Source: JAGPUQ01 sp041594335
Lineage (GTDB): Bacteria; Pseudomonadota; Gammaproteobacteria; Pseudomonadales; Porticoccaceae
DNA length: 64,000 nt
Direction of reading: 5' to 3'
Assembly: GCA_041594335.1 (NCBI GenBank)
Contig: JBFHML010000005.1
Coordinates: forward strand, 4,086 to 68,085
Positions within the stretch are counted from its first letter, which is position 1, and every line of letters begins with the position of its first letter. Positions 17,457-25,323 of the stretch are shown piece by piece. Both the position numbers and the translations under genes were made by a program. The notes beneath the pieces are model-generated. The model saw nothing but the letters and a program-made list of their open reading frames with translations. It was not told where the DNA came from and did no database searches.

Positions 17457-18433
17457 TGGTGACCCCGACGCGCCGGCGCTTGTTGACGCTGCTTTCGGAT
17501 GGCGATTTCCATTCCGGCGCCGCGCTGGGCGCCGCGCTGGGCATCAGTAGGGCTGCGGTGTGGAAGGCCCTCGAAGGGTTGGACGAGCTCGGCATCACCC
17601 TCGAACGAGTGGCGCGTCGCGGCTATCGGATTCCCGGCGGCATCGATTTGCACGATCCGGCGGCGATCCGCGCCGCGCTCTCCGATCCGGCGGGGGCGCT
17701 GCTCGCCGAGTTGCAGGTGCTCGCGGTGGTTGACTCCACCAACGATGTGCTCAAGGAGTTGGCCGGCCTGCCCCGGGGCCAGGGGGTCTGTTGCCTCGCG
17801 GAAATGCAGCGCGGTGGCCGTGGCCGCTTGGGCCGGCGCTGGGTCAGCCCGTTCGCGGGGAATCTCTATTTGAGCGTGGCTTGGGAGTTTGTCGGTGGCA
17901 TCGCCGTGCTGGAAGGCTTGAGTTTGGCGGTCGGTGTCGCGACTCGACGCGCCCTGCAGGGCTTAGGGGTGGCGGATGTCCAGCTCAAATGGCCGAATGA
18001 TTTGCTGCGCGATCGCGCCAAACTGGGCGGCATCCTGGTCGAGGTGACCGGCGATCCGGAGGGCTGCTGCAGGGCAGTGGTGGGTATCGGAATCAATGTT
18101 GCCATGCCCCCCTCGGCCGCGGCCAGCATCGACCAGCCCTGGCGAGACCTCGGCGACCTCGGGGTGCGGCGCGATGCCCTCGCCGCTGCGATTCTGGATC
18201 AGCTGTTGCCGTTGCTACACGCATTTCCGGAGCAGGGTTTCGGTGCCTACCGGGAGGAGTGGGAAGCTGCCCACGTTCACCGCGGCCGCCCCGTGATCCT
18301 CAGCACAGGTCAGCGACAGCTCGAGGGCATTGCCTTAGGGGTCAATGCGCGCGGGGCCTTGGGGCTGGATTGTGGGGGCCCGGAGGTACAGTGGTTCAGC
18401 GGTGGTGAGGTCAGCCTGAGAGAACAGGAATGA
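17453..18433 (+). CDS. birA: Biotin-protein ligase / biotin operon repressor
   Basis: 326 residues from the ATG at 17453, overlapping the upstream stop by four bases. The N-terminal winged helix (about 1-62; LGISRAAVWKALEGLDELGITLERVARRGYRI) is the DNA-binding repressor part. The ligase core has GRGRLGRRWVSPFAGNLYLS (biotinyl-AMP loop), LKWPNDLL and KLGGILVE; a C-terminal SH3-like part ends the protein. BirA attaches biotin to acetyl-CoA carboxylase and, when not consumed, represses biotin genes. E. coli BirA has 321 residues. It overlaps coaX by four bases; birA-coaX is a common pair. Confidence 0.95.
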   Translation: MMVTPTRRRLLTLLSDGDFHSGAALGAALGISRAAVWKALEGLDELGITLERVARRGYRIPGGIDLHDPAAIRAALSDPAGALLAELQVLAVVDSTNDVLKELAGLPRGQGVCCLAEMQRGGRGRLGRRWVSPFAGNLYLSVAWEFVGGIAVLEGLSLAVGVATRRALQGLGVADVQLKWPNDLLRDRAKLGGILVEVTGDPEGCCRAVVGIGINVAMPPSAAASIDQPWRDLGDLGVRRDALAAAILDQLLPLLHAFPEQGFGAYREEWEAAHVHRGRPVILSTGQRQLEGIALGVNARGALGLDCGGPEVQWFSGGEVSLREQE

Positions 18434-19134
18434 TTCTGGACTTGGATATCGGCAACAGCCGGATCAAGTGGCGCGTACTTTCTGGCAGAGACGTCGTGGC
18501 GCGGGGCGGGTGTGCTCGCGGTGTGGCGGACTGGCCGAGCCTGTTGCCTCGAACCGATATTCGGCGTGTACGTGCCGCCAATGTCGGGGGGGAGCAGGTG
18601 GCGGCCGAGCTGACCGGGTGGGCGCGTGAAGGTTTGGGGCTGGTGGTGGAGTACGCCAGTGCCACGGCGCACTGTGCCGGGGTCACCAATGGCTATTCCG
18701 AACCCGGGCGGCTGGGCGTCGACCGTTGGCTGGCGTTGCTGGCCGCCTGGCGGATGCTGGGAGACGCGGGATTGGTCGTTTCAGCCGGTACCGCGCTGAC
18801 GCTGGATCTGCTCAATGCTCAGGGGCAGCACGGCGGTGGCTACATTGTGCCGGGCATGGCGTTGATGCCGCGAGCGCTGCTCGCGGGCACCAATGGCGTG
18901 CGCCTCGAACCCGGGCCAGTGGCCTCGCTGGGCCCTGGCAGCGATACCGCGCAGGCCGTGATGCAGGGCTGTACCGCCATGGCGGTGGCGCTGATCGAGC
19001 GCAGTCGCACCCGTGGCACACTGCCGGTCCTGCTCGCCGGTGGCGACGCCGACCTGCTGGCGCCCTGGATCGCACCGCCCGTTCATGTTCTCCCCGAGCT
19101 GGTGTTGGATGGTCTGGGCATTGCCCTGCCCTGA
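18430..19134 (+). CDS. coaX: Type III pantothenate kinase
   Basis: 234 residues. CoaX phosphorylates pantothenate in the first step of CoA synthesis; it is the ASKHA-fold, feedback-resistant type. Motifs: LDIGNSRIKWR at 4-14 (phosphate loop), GVDRWLALLAAWR in the middle, VSAGTALTLDLLN and GGYIVPGMALMPRAL. ATGA overlap with birA. coaE, the last enzyme of the same pathway, is encoded at 59419-60033. Confidence 0.94.
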   Translation: MILDLDIGNSRIKWRVLSGRDVVARGGCARGVADWPSLLPRTDIRRVRAANVGGEQVAAELTGWAREGLGLVVEYASATAHCAGVTNGYSEPGRLGVDRWLALLAAWRMLGDAGLVVSAGTALTLDLLNAQGQHGGGYIVPGMALMPRALLAGTNGVRLEPGPVASLGPGSDTAQAVMQGCTAMAVALIERSRTRGTLPVLLAGGDADLLAPWIAPPVHVLPELVLDGLGIALP

Positions 19135-19141
19135 GCGAATC

Positions 19142-19897
19142 ATGGCGCGTTGGTTGGCCCTCTCATTGTTGCTGATTAATGTCGCCGCTTATTGGGGCTG
19201 GCACGCACAGCGCGAGGTCAGGCTCCGCCCACCGCCGCCCGAAGCCCCGGCGCCGAGTGCCGCCGTTCCACAGTTAGTACTGTTGCGCGAGGTCGCCGAT
19301 TCCTCATCCTGGCCGGATGCGGATGCGGATGCGGATGCGGATGCGGATGCGGATGCGGATGCGGATGCGCAGCGGGTGGTGACCACCGCGGCGAACGGGG
19401 CCGCAGCGCTTACGGAATGTCTGCGGCTGGGGGCGCCGAGCCCGGCGGTCGTGCGTGACTGGCAGGCGGCGTTAGCCGCCGCGCAAATTTCGGTGGCCGA
19501 TACGGTAGTCCCACGCGTGCGGCAGGAGCTTTCGGCACATCAGGTGTGGGTGATTGATGATCGCGGACCGGCAGTCGTGCTCGCCGCGCTGGCGCAAGCC
19601 GGGATCGAAGGTCTCATGCTCGAGGGCCCGGACGGCGAGTCACGGATGTCCGCAGGCACGTTTCGAGTGCGCGATAACGCATTTCGGCAACAGCAGCGTC
19701 TGCGGGTCTTGGGATTCACCGCGGAGGTCGTCCCCTTGTTTCGCGAGCAGACCACCTTTTGGGTGGAGATTACCGGCCCCCGGGGCTTACGCCAACGGGC
19801 CGAGGCGGTGCTAGTCACGCGTACGCCGAAGACGGAGCGCACCTGGCAACCCTGCACCGAACCACCGCCGGCATTGCTGGGCGATGGACAGGAGTGA
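19142..19897 (+). CDS. SPOR-domain membrane-anchored protein with an Asp-Ala repeat linker
   Basis: 251 residues from the ATG at 19142, 7 bases after coaX. An N-terminal hydrophobic segment (LALSLLLINVAAYWGW) is followed by a proline-rich stretch, then nine Asp-Ala pairs encoded by nine perfect GGATGC units. The C-terminal half holds SAGTFRVRDNAFRQQQRLRV and GFTAEVVPLFREQTTFWVEI, the pattern of a SPOR peptidoglycan-binding domain. SPOR proteins collect at the septum on stripped glycan. The repeat lies in the linker between membrane and SPOR domain, so copy number would only change linker length. SPOR assignment is by pattern, not by search. Confidence 0.75.
   Translation: MARWLALSLLLINVAAYWGWHAQREVRLRPPPPEAPAPSAAVPQLVLLREVADSSSWPDADADADADADADADADAQRVVTTAANGAAALTECLRLGAPSPAVVRDWQAALAAAQISVADTVVPRVRQELSAHQVWVIDDRGPAVVLAALAQAGIEGLMLEGPDGESRMSAGTFRVRDNAFRQQQRLRVLGFTAEVVPLFREQTTFWVEITGPRGLRQRAEAVLVTRTPKTERTWQPCTEPPPALLGDGQE
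19315..19368 (+). repeat. Nine perfect tandem GGATGC hexamers
   Basis: Nine back-to-back copies of GGATGC, in frame inside the SPOR-protein gene and encoding (Asp-Ala)9. Unit length is a multiple of three, so slippage would lengthen or shorten the linker without breaking the frame. Confidence 0.97.
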
Positions 19898-19914
19898 ATC
19901 ATCGCCGCTATACT
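19885..19914 (+). promoter_or_regulatory. Promoter of the cold-shock gene
   Basis: TGGACA at 19885-19890, 18 bases, TATACT at 19909-19914. It overlaps the end of the SPOR gene. The predicted start near 19921 leaves an untranslated leader of about 124 bases, long as for cspA-type genes. Confidence 0.6.
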
Positions 19915-19969
19915 GGCTGGGCCTCGGAATGGGGCTTAGGCGCAGTACCACGAATACTTGTTAGTTCTC

Positions 19970-20040
19970 GTAGTCCTGAAGTCCATAAGTACCTTCTCAA
20001 GCACACCGGTTCTTTTTAGTTACACCCAATACAGGACTAC
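19970..20040 (+). promoter_or_regulatory. mRNA leader element pairing with the Shine-Dalgarno of the cold-shock gene
   Basis: GTAGTCCTG at 19970-19978 is the exact reverse complement of CAGGACTAC at 20032-20040. The second arm contains AGGA (20033-20036), the only plausible Shine-Dalgarno before the ATG at 20045. Pairing would hide the ribosome binding site and expose it when the leader refolds. The leader is notably poorer in G+C than its surroundings. Confidence 0.5.
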
Positions 20041-20044
20041 ATCA

Positions 20045-20254
20045 ATGAGTAACAGTGTCACAGGCACCGTCAAATTCTTTAACGAAGCCAAAGGCTTCGG
20101 CTTCATTCAGCGGGAAAATGGCCCTGACGTGTTTGTTCACTTCAGCGCCATCCAGGGCAACGGGTTCCGGACCCTGTCCGAAGGTCAGAAAGTTCAGTTC
20201 ACGGTAGGCCAAGGCCAGAAGGGCCCCCAAGCCGAGAACGTCGTACCGCTGTAA
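20045..20254 (+). CDS. Cold-shock domain protein (CspA family)
   Basis: 69 residues from the ATG at 20045. A single OB-fold cold-shock domain with both RNA-binding motifs, KGFGFIQ (RNP1) and VFVHFSAI (RNP2), and the start TGTVKFFNEAKGFG. These proteins bind single-stranded RNA/DNA and act as RNA chaperones; not all are cold-induced. The long leader with a hairpin over the ribosome binding site suggests post-transcriptional control. A clear terminator follows. Confidence 0.96.
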   Translation: MSNSVTGTVKFFNEAKGFGFIQRENGPDVFVHFSAIQGNGFRTLSEGQKVQFTVGQGQKGPQAENVVPL

Positions 20255-20275
20255 ACCGCGCTACGCGGATACCGC

Positions 20276-20306
20276 AGCCGCCGTGCCCCAGGGCACGGCG
20301 GCTTTT
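20276..20306 (+). terminator. Rho-independent terminator after the cold-shock gene
   Basis: AGCCGCCGTGCCC and GGCACGGCGGCT form a 12-bp stem with a short loop, followed by TTTT. It lies 21 bases after the stop. Confidence 0.85.
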
Positions 20307-20347
20307 GCGTTCAGGGCGCTGGGCGCTGCGCTGCAGCTCCAGGACCC

Positions 20348-20353
20348 TATAAT
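20348..20353 (+). promoter_or_regulatory. -10 box before prfC
   Basis: Perfect TATAAT 35 bases before the prfC ATG, after the cold-shock terminator. No clear -35. Confidence 0.4.
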
Positions 20354-20387
20354 TCCCGCCCGTCGTACCTCCACCGATTGCCCGCTC

Positions 20388-21968
20388 ATGACTCAGCCGG
20401 ACCAGGAATTCGCCGATCGCCGTACCTTTGCCATCATTTCCCATCCCGATGCTGGTAAGACCACCATCACCGAGAAACTACTGCTGTTTGGCAATGCCAT
20501 CCAGGTCGCCGGTACGGTAAAGGGACGCAAGAGCGATCGCCACGCCACCTCGGATTGGATGGCAATGGAAAAGGAGCGGGGGATCTCGGTAACGTCCTCC
20601 GTCATGCAATTTCCCTATGGGGGTTGCACGGTGAACCTGTTGGATACGCCGGGGCACGCGGATTTCTCGGAAGACACCTATCGCACGCTCACGGCGGTGG
20701 ACTCAGTGCTCATGGTGATCGATTGCGCCAAGGGTGTGGAGGAGCGGACCATCAAGTTGATGGAGGTGTGCCGCCTGCGCGACACGCCGATCATTACCTT
20801 TGTCAACAAGCTCGACCGGGATGTGCGCGACCCTCTGGAAGTGATCGATGAAATCGAGGAAGTGCTGCGGATCGAGGCGGCCCCGGTGAATTGGCCGATC
20901 GGTATGGGGCGCGATTTTCGCGGCCTGTACGATCTTGCTGGCGACTGTATTCACCGCTATCAACCCGGGCAAGGGCATCGCATACCGGAAGATCTGCGTA
21001 TCCCGGGCCTGGACTCCCCGGCGGCACGCGAGTTACTCGGCGGCGCCCGCGAGGATCTCGCCGAGCAAGTGGAACTGGTGCGCGGCGCCTCCCACGCCTT
21101 TGATTTGACGCGTTACCGTGCCGGGCGGCTTACGCCGGTGTTTTTCGGTACCGCGCTAGGCAATTTCGGGGTCCGGGAGATGCTCGACCGCTTTGTCGAA
21201 TGGGCCCCAGCGCCTCAGCCACGGGTCGCCGCGGAGCGTAGCGTAGACCCGGCTGAAGAGGGTTTCAGCGGGTTCGTCTTTAAGATCCAGGCCAATATGG
21301 ATCCGCGCCACCGGGATCGGATTGCCTTTCTGCGCATTTGTTCGGGGCGCTATGCGAGTGGCATGAAAATGCGCCATGTACGCCTCGGCAAGGATATCCG
21401 CGTGGCGGACGCGCTTACTTTCTGCGCCGGTGAGCGGACCAACGTCGAAACCGCGGTGGCAGGCGATATCATCGGCCTCCATAACCATGGCACCATCCAG
21501 ATTGGCGACACTTTTAGTCAGGGCGAGGGGCTGAACTTTACCGGGATCCCGCACTTTGCGCCCGAGCTGTTTCGCCGCGTCCGGTTGCGCGATCCCCTCA
21601 AGACCAAGCAGCTGCACAAGGGGCTGGAGCAATTGGCCGAGGAGGGCTCTACTCAGGTGTTCTTTCCCGTGGTCGGTAACGACGTCATCCTGGGCGCCGT
21701 GGGCCAGCTGCAGTTCGATGTGGTCGCCTATCGTCTCCAGGATGAGTACGGCGTCGAGGCTGTCTACGAGCCCGTGGGCATCGCCACCGCGCGCTGGGTC
21801 AAATGCGCTGACGCGCGCAAGCTGGAGGCCTTCCGCGATAAAGCGCAGACCCACTTGGCACTCGACGGTGGCGGATACCTCACGTACCTGGCTCCCTCCC
21901 AGGTCAATCTCAGCCTGACTCGCGAGCGCCATCCCGATATCGAGTTTCTCGCTACTCGAGAGCACTGA
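20388..21968 (+). CDS. prfC: Peptide chain release factor 3
   Basis: 526 residues from the ATG at 20388. RF3 is a GTPase that removes RF1/RF2 from the ribosome after peptide release. G-domain motifs: SHPDAGKTT (G1), DTPGHADFSEDTYR (G3) and NKLDRD (G4); KGRKSDRHATSDWMAMEKERGISVTSS is the RF3/EF-G effector region. The later part has the RF3 segments NMDPRHRDRIAF and HFAPELFRRVRLRDPLKTKQL. Length is that of E. coli RF3 (529). Confidence 0.97.
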   Translation: MTQPDQEFADRRTFAIISHPDAGKTTITEKLLLFGNAIQVAGTVKGRKSDRHATSDWMAMEKERGISVTSSVMQFPYGGCTVNLLDTPGHADFSEDTYRTLTAVDSVLMVIDCAKGVEERTIKLMEVCRLRDTPIITFVNKLDRDVRDPLEVIDEIEEVLRIEAAPVNWPIGMGRDFRGLYDLAGDCIHRYQPGQGHRIPEDLRIPGLDSPAARELLGGAREDLAEQVELVRGASHAFDLTRYRAGRLTPVFFGTALGNFGVREMLDRFVEWAPAPQPRVAAERSVDPAEEGFSGFVFKIQANMDPRHRDRIAFLRICSGRYASGMKMRHVRLGKDIRVADALTFCAGERTNVETAVAGDIIGLHNHGTIQIGDTFSQGEGLNFTGIPHFAPELFRRVRLRDPLKTKQLHKGLEQLAEEGSTQVFFPVVGNDVILGAVGQLQFDVVAYRLQDEYGVEAVYEPVGIATARWVKCADARKLEAFRDKAQTHLALDGGGYLTYLAPSQVNLSLTRERHPDIEFLATREH

Positions 21969-22001
21969 ACCAAGCCACTAGGCCCCCGTGACCGGGCTGG
22001 C

Positions 22002-22027
22002 CGTGCCGCCTGGGATCAGGCGGCACG
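22002..22027. terminator. Hairpin between convergent prfC and amidohydrolase genes
   Basis: CGTGCCGCCTG (22002-22012) pairs perfectly with CAGGCGGCACG (22017-22027) over a GGAT loop, followed on the plus strand by TTCCTT. One arm includes the stop codon and last codons of the minus-strand gene, so coding sequence doubles as a terminator arm. Confidence 0.6.
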
Positions 22028-23779
22028 TTCCTTGGCGGATGACTGTACCCCTCCCCAGCGTAGCAGCTGGCCGGGGGTGGCCCCAGTACACTGGCCATCT
22101 CGGAAAGTGACCTCGCCATTGACCACGATGGCCCGGTAGCCGACGGCGCGTTTAATGCGGCGCCATTCGCCGGCCGGCAAGTCTTCGACGATCTCGCCGA
22201 TCCATTCTTGGCCGTCGCTCAAGTTGGCCAGATCATAGACTACGATATCGGCCGGTGCCCCCTCCCGCAGTACGCCGCGGTTCTTGAAGCCGGCGGCCCG
22301 AGCGGGCAGCGCGGACAACCGATAATGCGCTTCTTCGAGGGTAATCCGTTGTTCGTCGCGTACCAGCCAGTAGAGGAAGTCCGTGGTATAGGCGCCACCG
22401 GTAAAGAACTTGGTGTGGGCGCCGCCGTCGGAGACGCCGGGGATCGTGTAGTCGGAGCCATTGATGATCTCGGCCATGTACTCGGCGTTGAAGCCCTTGT
22501 CCGGGCCTAGAAACTCGACATTGAGATCGCCGGCCAGCGACAGGTCGAGCATGACTTCGATGGGGTGCTTGCCTTCTTCGGCTGCGATCTGGCCGAGCGA
22601 ACGGCCAATATAGTGCTCCAGCTCGGGCTGCTGGTTGACCTTGTGCACCATCAATGCGGGGATGGCGCCACCTACGCCGGCCTGGATGACCTGGAGACGC
22701 CGATCGGCCTCCTCAGCCTCGCGGATGACGTGCTCGCGGAGTGTGGGGTCGGCGACCTTACGCAGTTTGTCCGCCTTGCTGCCGGTCGTCAGTTCGCGCC
22801 ACGCTGGGCTGGCATCGTACAGATTCCAGTGCTCCAGCGTGAACGAAAAGCCGGTGCGCACCGTGCCGGCCTGCCCGTAGATCGGCAGTCCCTTGTCGCG
22901 ACAACGCTGCAGCCACTGCAGGCTGCGCCGATGGACCTTGGGATCCTTGCGCGCCGGTACGATCGCATTGTGCAGGATGGGCCGCTGTGCGGTGGCGGCC
23001 AGCTTTTCCAGAAATTCCAGGTCCGCTTTGATGTCGCCGGTGGCCTGAGTGATCTGGATAAAGCCCTCCTCGCGCTCGCGCAGGACTTCGGCCAGATTGA
23101 GGATGTCCTCGTCGCACATGGTATCGGTAACCATGGGGCTGCCGTCGAAGTCCGCCTGAGTGGAATTGGGGCCGAGGCGCTGGATCGAGAAGCCGCACAT
23201 CCCGGCGTCCATGGCCTCGTGCAACAGGCGCTTCATGGTGGCGCGCTCGGCGGTGGTGGCTGGTCGGGTTTTGGCCGCCTCTAGGCCCATTACATAGATC
23301 ATCAGCGAGGCGGTGGGCATGTACTGGATACAGTTCACGCCCTTGGGGACCCGCGCGAGGTTGTCCATGTACTCCGGGGCAGTCTCCCAATTCCAGGGCA
23401 TGCCCGCCTTCATGGTTTCGTAGGGAATCGCCTCGGTGCGCGTCATCGTGAGCAGGGAGCGCTCGCGAAATTCGGGTTTTACCGGTACGAAGCCGAAGCC
23501 GCAGTTGCCGAGCACCACCGAAGTGACGCCGTGCCAGCCCGAAATGGTGCAGTAGGGATCCCAATGGATCTGGGCATCATAGTGCGTGTGCAGATCGATA
23601 AAGCCCGGCGCTACGATGTGGTTGCGCGCGTCGATGGTGTGCCTGGCGGTGCCCGGCGCCGGGCCGCCGATCTGCAGGACTTTGCCGTCCTGGATCCAGA
23701 GATCTGCCAGGCGGCGCGGCGCACGGGTGCCGTCCACCAACATGCCGCCCTGGATGTGAAGGTCGATGGTCTGGTTCAT
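22016..23779 (-). CDS. Amidohydrolase, N-acyl-D-amino-acid deacylase (D-aminoacylase) family
   Basis: 587 residues from the ATG at 23777-23779, preceded by GGAGACCCAC; an in-frame start 12 codons earlier is less likely. The N-terminal HIQGGMLVDGTRAPRRLADLWIQDGKV and HTHYDAQIHWDP (His-x-His metal site) mark a zinc amidohydrolase; GNCGFGFVPVKPE carries the family Cys, and SDGGAHTKF the catalytic Asp near residue 470. Family members cut N-acyl-D-amino acids or related N-acyl or imide bonds. Longer than typical D-aminoacylases (about 480-500), like many uncharacterised members. It is downstream of gcdH on the same strand, 230 bases away, behind an AT-richer promoter-like stretch. Confidence 0.8.
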   Translation of the reverse strand: MNQTIDLHIQGGMLVDGTRAPRRLADLWIQDGKVLQIGGPAPGTARHTIDARNHIVAPGFIDLHTHYDAQIHWDPYCTISGWHGVTSVVLGNCGFGFVPVKPEFRERSLLTMTRTEAIPYETMKAGMPWNWETAPEYMDNLARVPKGVNCIQYMPTASLMIYVMGLEAAKTRPATTAERATMKRLLHEAMDAGMCGFSIQRLGPNSTQADFDGSPMVTDTMCDEDILNLAEVLREREEGFIQITQATGDIKADLEFLEKLAATAQRPILHNAIVPARKDPKVHRRSLQWLQRCRDKGLPIYGQAGTVRTGFSFTLEHWNLYDASPAWRELTTGSKADKLRKVADPTLREHVIREAEEADRRLQVIQAGVGGAIPALMVHKVNQQPELEHYIGRSLGQIAAEEGKHPIEVMLDLSLAGDLNVEFLGPDKGFNAEYMAEIINGSDYTIPGVSDGGAHTKFFTGGAYTTDFLYWLVRDEQRITLEEAHYRLSALPARAAGFKNRGVLREGAPADIVVYDLANLSDGQEWIGEIVEDLPAGEWRRIKRAVGYRAIVVNGEVTFRDGQCTGATPGQLLRWGGVQSSAKERAA

Positions 23780-24009
23780 GTGGGTCTCCGATGGGTAGCG
23801 AAAGCGAAAATCCATTCAGCGCCACAGAAGCTTTGCTTCCAGTTATGGCGCGAGCCGTAAAACATGAATAGATATTATCGATTTCATAACCGCCAATACC
23901 AGTTCCCTGGCGGCCATCGGAGAACGCTTGCGAACCTCGGGTCACGGACCAGTACGGTCCGTGGCCGTTCGGTAGGCTGGGGTGCTGCCGGCGAGGAGAT
24001 CGAAGCGGG

Positions 24010-25191
24010 TCAGCTAAATGCCGGGATCCCGGTTTGCGCGCGGCCGAGGATCAGCGCGTGGACATCGGCAGTCCCTTCATAGGTGTTGACCACTTCTAGG
24101 TTGACCATGTGGCGCATGATGGGGTATTCGTCCGAAATGCCGTTGCCGCCGAGCATGTCCCGAGCGGTGCGCGCGATTTCCAATGCCTTGCCACAGTTGT
24201 TGCGTTTCATCATTGAGATCAGCTCGGGGGCCAGCTGGCCTGCATCCTGCAGCCGAGTGGCGCGCAGTGCGCCGAGGAGGCCGAGGCTGATGTCGGTCTG
24301 CATCTGTGCCAACTTGAATTGAATGAGCTGGTTGGCGGCCAGCGGACGGCCGAACTGTTTGCGGTCGAGGACATACTGGCGGGCGGCGTGCCAGCAGGTT
24401 TCGGCAGCACCGAGTGCGCCCCAGGAGATACCCAGGCGCGCGCTGTTCAGGCAGCCGAAGGGTCCTTTCAAGCCCTGCACATTGGGCAGCCATTGCGTCT
24501 CGGGAACGAACACTTCGTCCATGACGATCTCGCCGGTGATCGAGGCGCGTAGTGCCAATTTGCCTTCGATGCGCGGCGCCGAGAGACCCGCCATGCCCTG
24601 CTCCAGGATAAAGCCTCGGATGGCGCCATCGTCGGTCTTCGCCCAGACCACGAAGACATCGGCGATCGGAGAATTGGTGATCCACATCTTGTTGCCGGTG
24701 AGCACCCAGCCGCCTTCGACGGTGCGGGCGCGAGTCTGCATCGACCCCGGGTCGGAGCCATGATCGGGTTCGGTGAGCCCAAAGCAGCCCACCCATTCAC
24801 CGCTGGCGAGCTTGGGCAGATACTTCTCGCGTTGCGCCTCTGTACCATAGGCGTAGATCGGGTACATCACCAGACTGGATTGCACGCTCATCATCGAGCG
24901 GAAACCGGAGTCCACTCGCTCCACCTCGCGGGCGATCAACCCATAGCTGACGTAATTCACACCGGGGCAGCCGTAGCCCGGGATAGTCGCACCGAGCAGA
25001 CCGAGCGCACCCATTTCATTGAAAATGGCGCGATCCGTGTGCTCGTCGCGGAATGCCTGGCGCACGCGGGGTAGCAGCTTGTCCTGCGCATACTGGTGCG
25101 CAGTGTCGCGCACCATGCGCTCTTCATCGCTCAGTTCGCTGTCGATCAAAAAAGGGTCTTGCCAGTTGAAGGTTGCCCAGTTGCCCGCCAT
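24010..25191 (-). CDS. gcdH: Glutaryl-CoA dehydrogenase
   Basis: 393 residues from the ATG at 25189-25191 (MAGNWATFNWQDPFLIDSELSDEERMVRD). GcdH oxidises and decarboxylates glutaryl-CoA to crotonyl-CoA at the end of lysine and tryptophan breakdown. Flavin motifs CFGLTEPDHGSDPGSM and KMWITNSPIADVFVVWAK are visible; the C-terminal LGGNGISDEYPIMRHMVNLEVVNTYEGT includes the catalytic Glu of the EGT motif. The start WQDPF...LSDEE and TYEGTADVHALILGR are characteristic of GcdH. It diverges from alr with a promoter inside a perfect inverted repeat between them. Confidence 0.92.
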   Translation of the reverse strand: MAGNWATFNWQDPFLIDSELSDEERMVRDTAHQYAQDKLLPRVRQAFRDEHTDRAIFNEMGALGLLGATIPGYGCPGVNYVSYGLIAREVERVDSGFRSMMSVQSSLVMYPIYAYGTEAQREKYLPKLASGEWVGCFGLTEPDHGSDPGSMQTRARTVEGGWVLTGNKMWITNSPIADVFVVWAKTDDGAIRGFILEQGMAGLSAPRIEGKLALRASITGEIVMDEVFVPETQWLPNVQGLKGPFGCLNSARLGISWGALGAAETCWHAARQYVLDRKQFGRPLAANQLIQFKLAQMQTDISLGLLGALRATRLQDAGQLAPELISMMKRNNCGKALEIARTARDMLGGNGISDEYPIMRHMVNLEVVNTYEGTADVHALILGRAQTGIPAFS

Positions 25192-25221
25192 GCCAGCCTC
25201 TCGGTTACGCGAATTCCACAA

Positions 25222-25256
25222 GGGCGCCACTATAGCGGCGCCCGCGACGTCGGCAA
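25222..25256 (-). promoter_or_regulatory. gcdH promoter embedded in an inverted repeat
   Basis: On the minus strand TTGCCG (25256-25251), 16 bases, TATAGT (25234-25229). The -10 box is flanked by GGGCGCC (25222-25228) and GGCGCCC (25237-25243), perfect arms of a palindrome that could be a repressor site. Confidence 0.45.
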
Positions 25257-25323
25257 AGCCGGTCCGCTTGTGGGTCTTCGGACGCGCTGCCAACATAGGC
25301 GCGCCGCCGACCTGGAGCTTGAT

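Noticed and set aside
19315..19368. Tandem repeat considered as a CRISPR array or iteron origin
   Set aside because: Units are six bases with no spacers and lie within a coding frame; it is a microsatellite.
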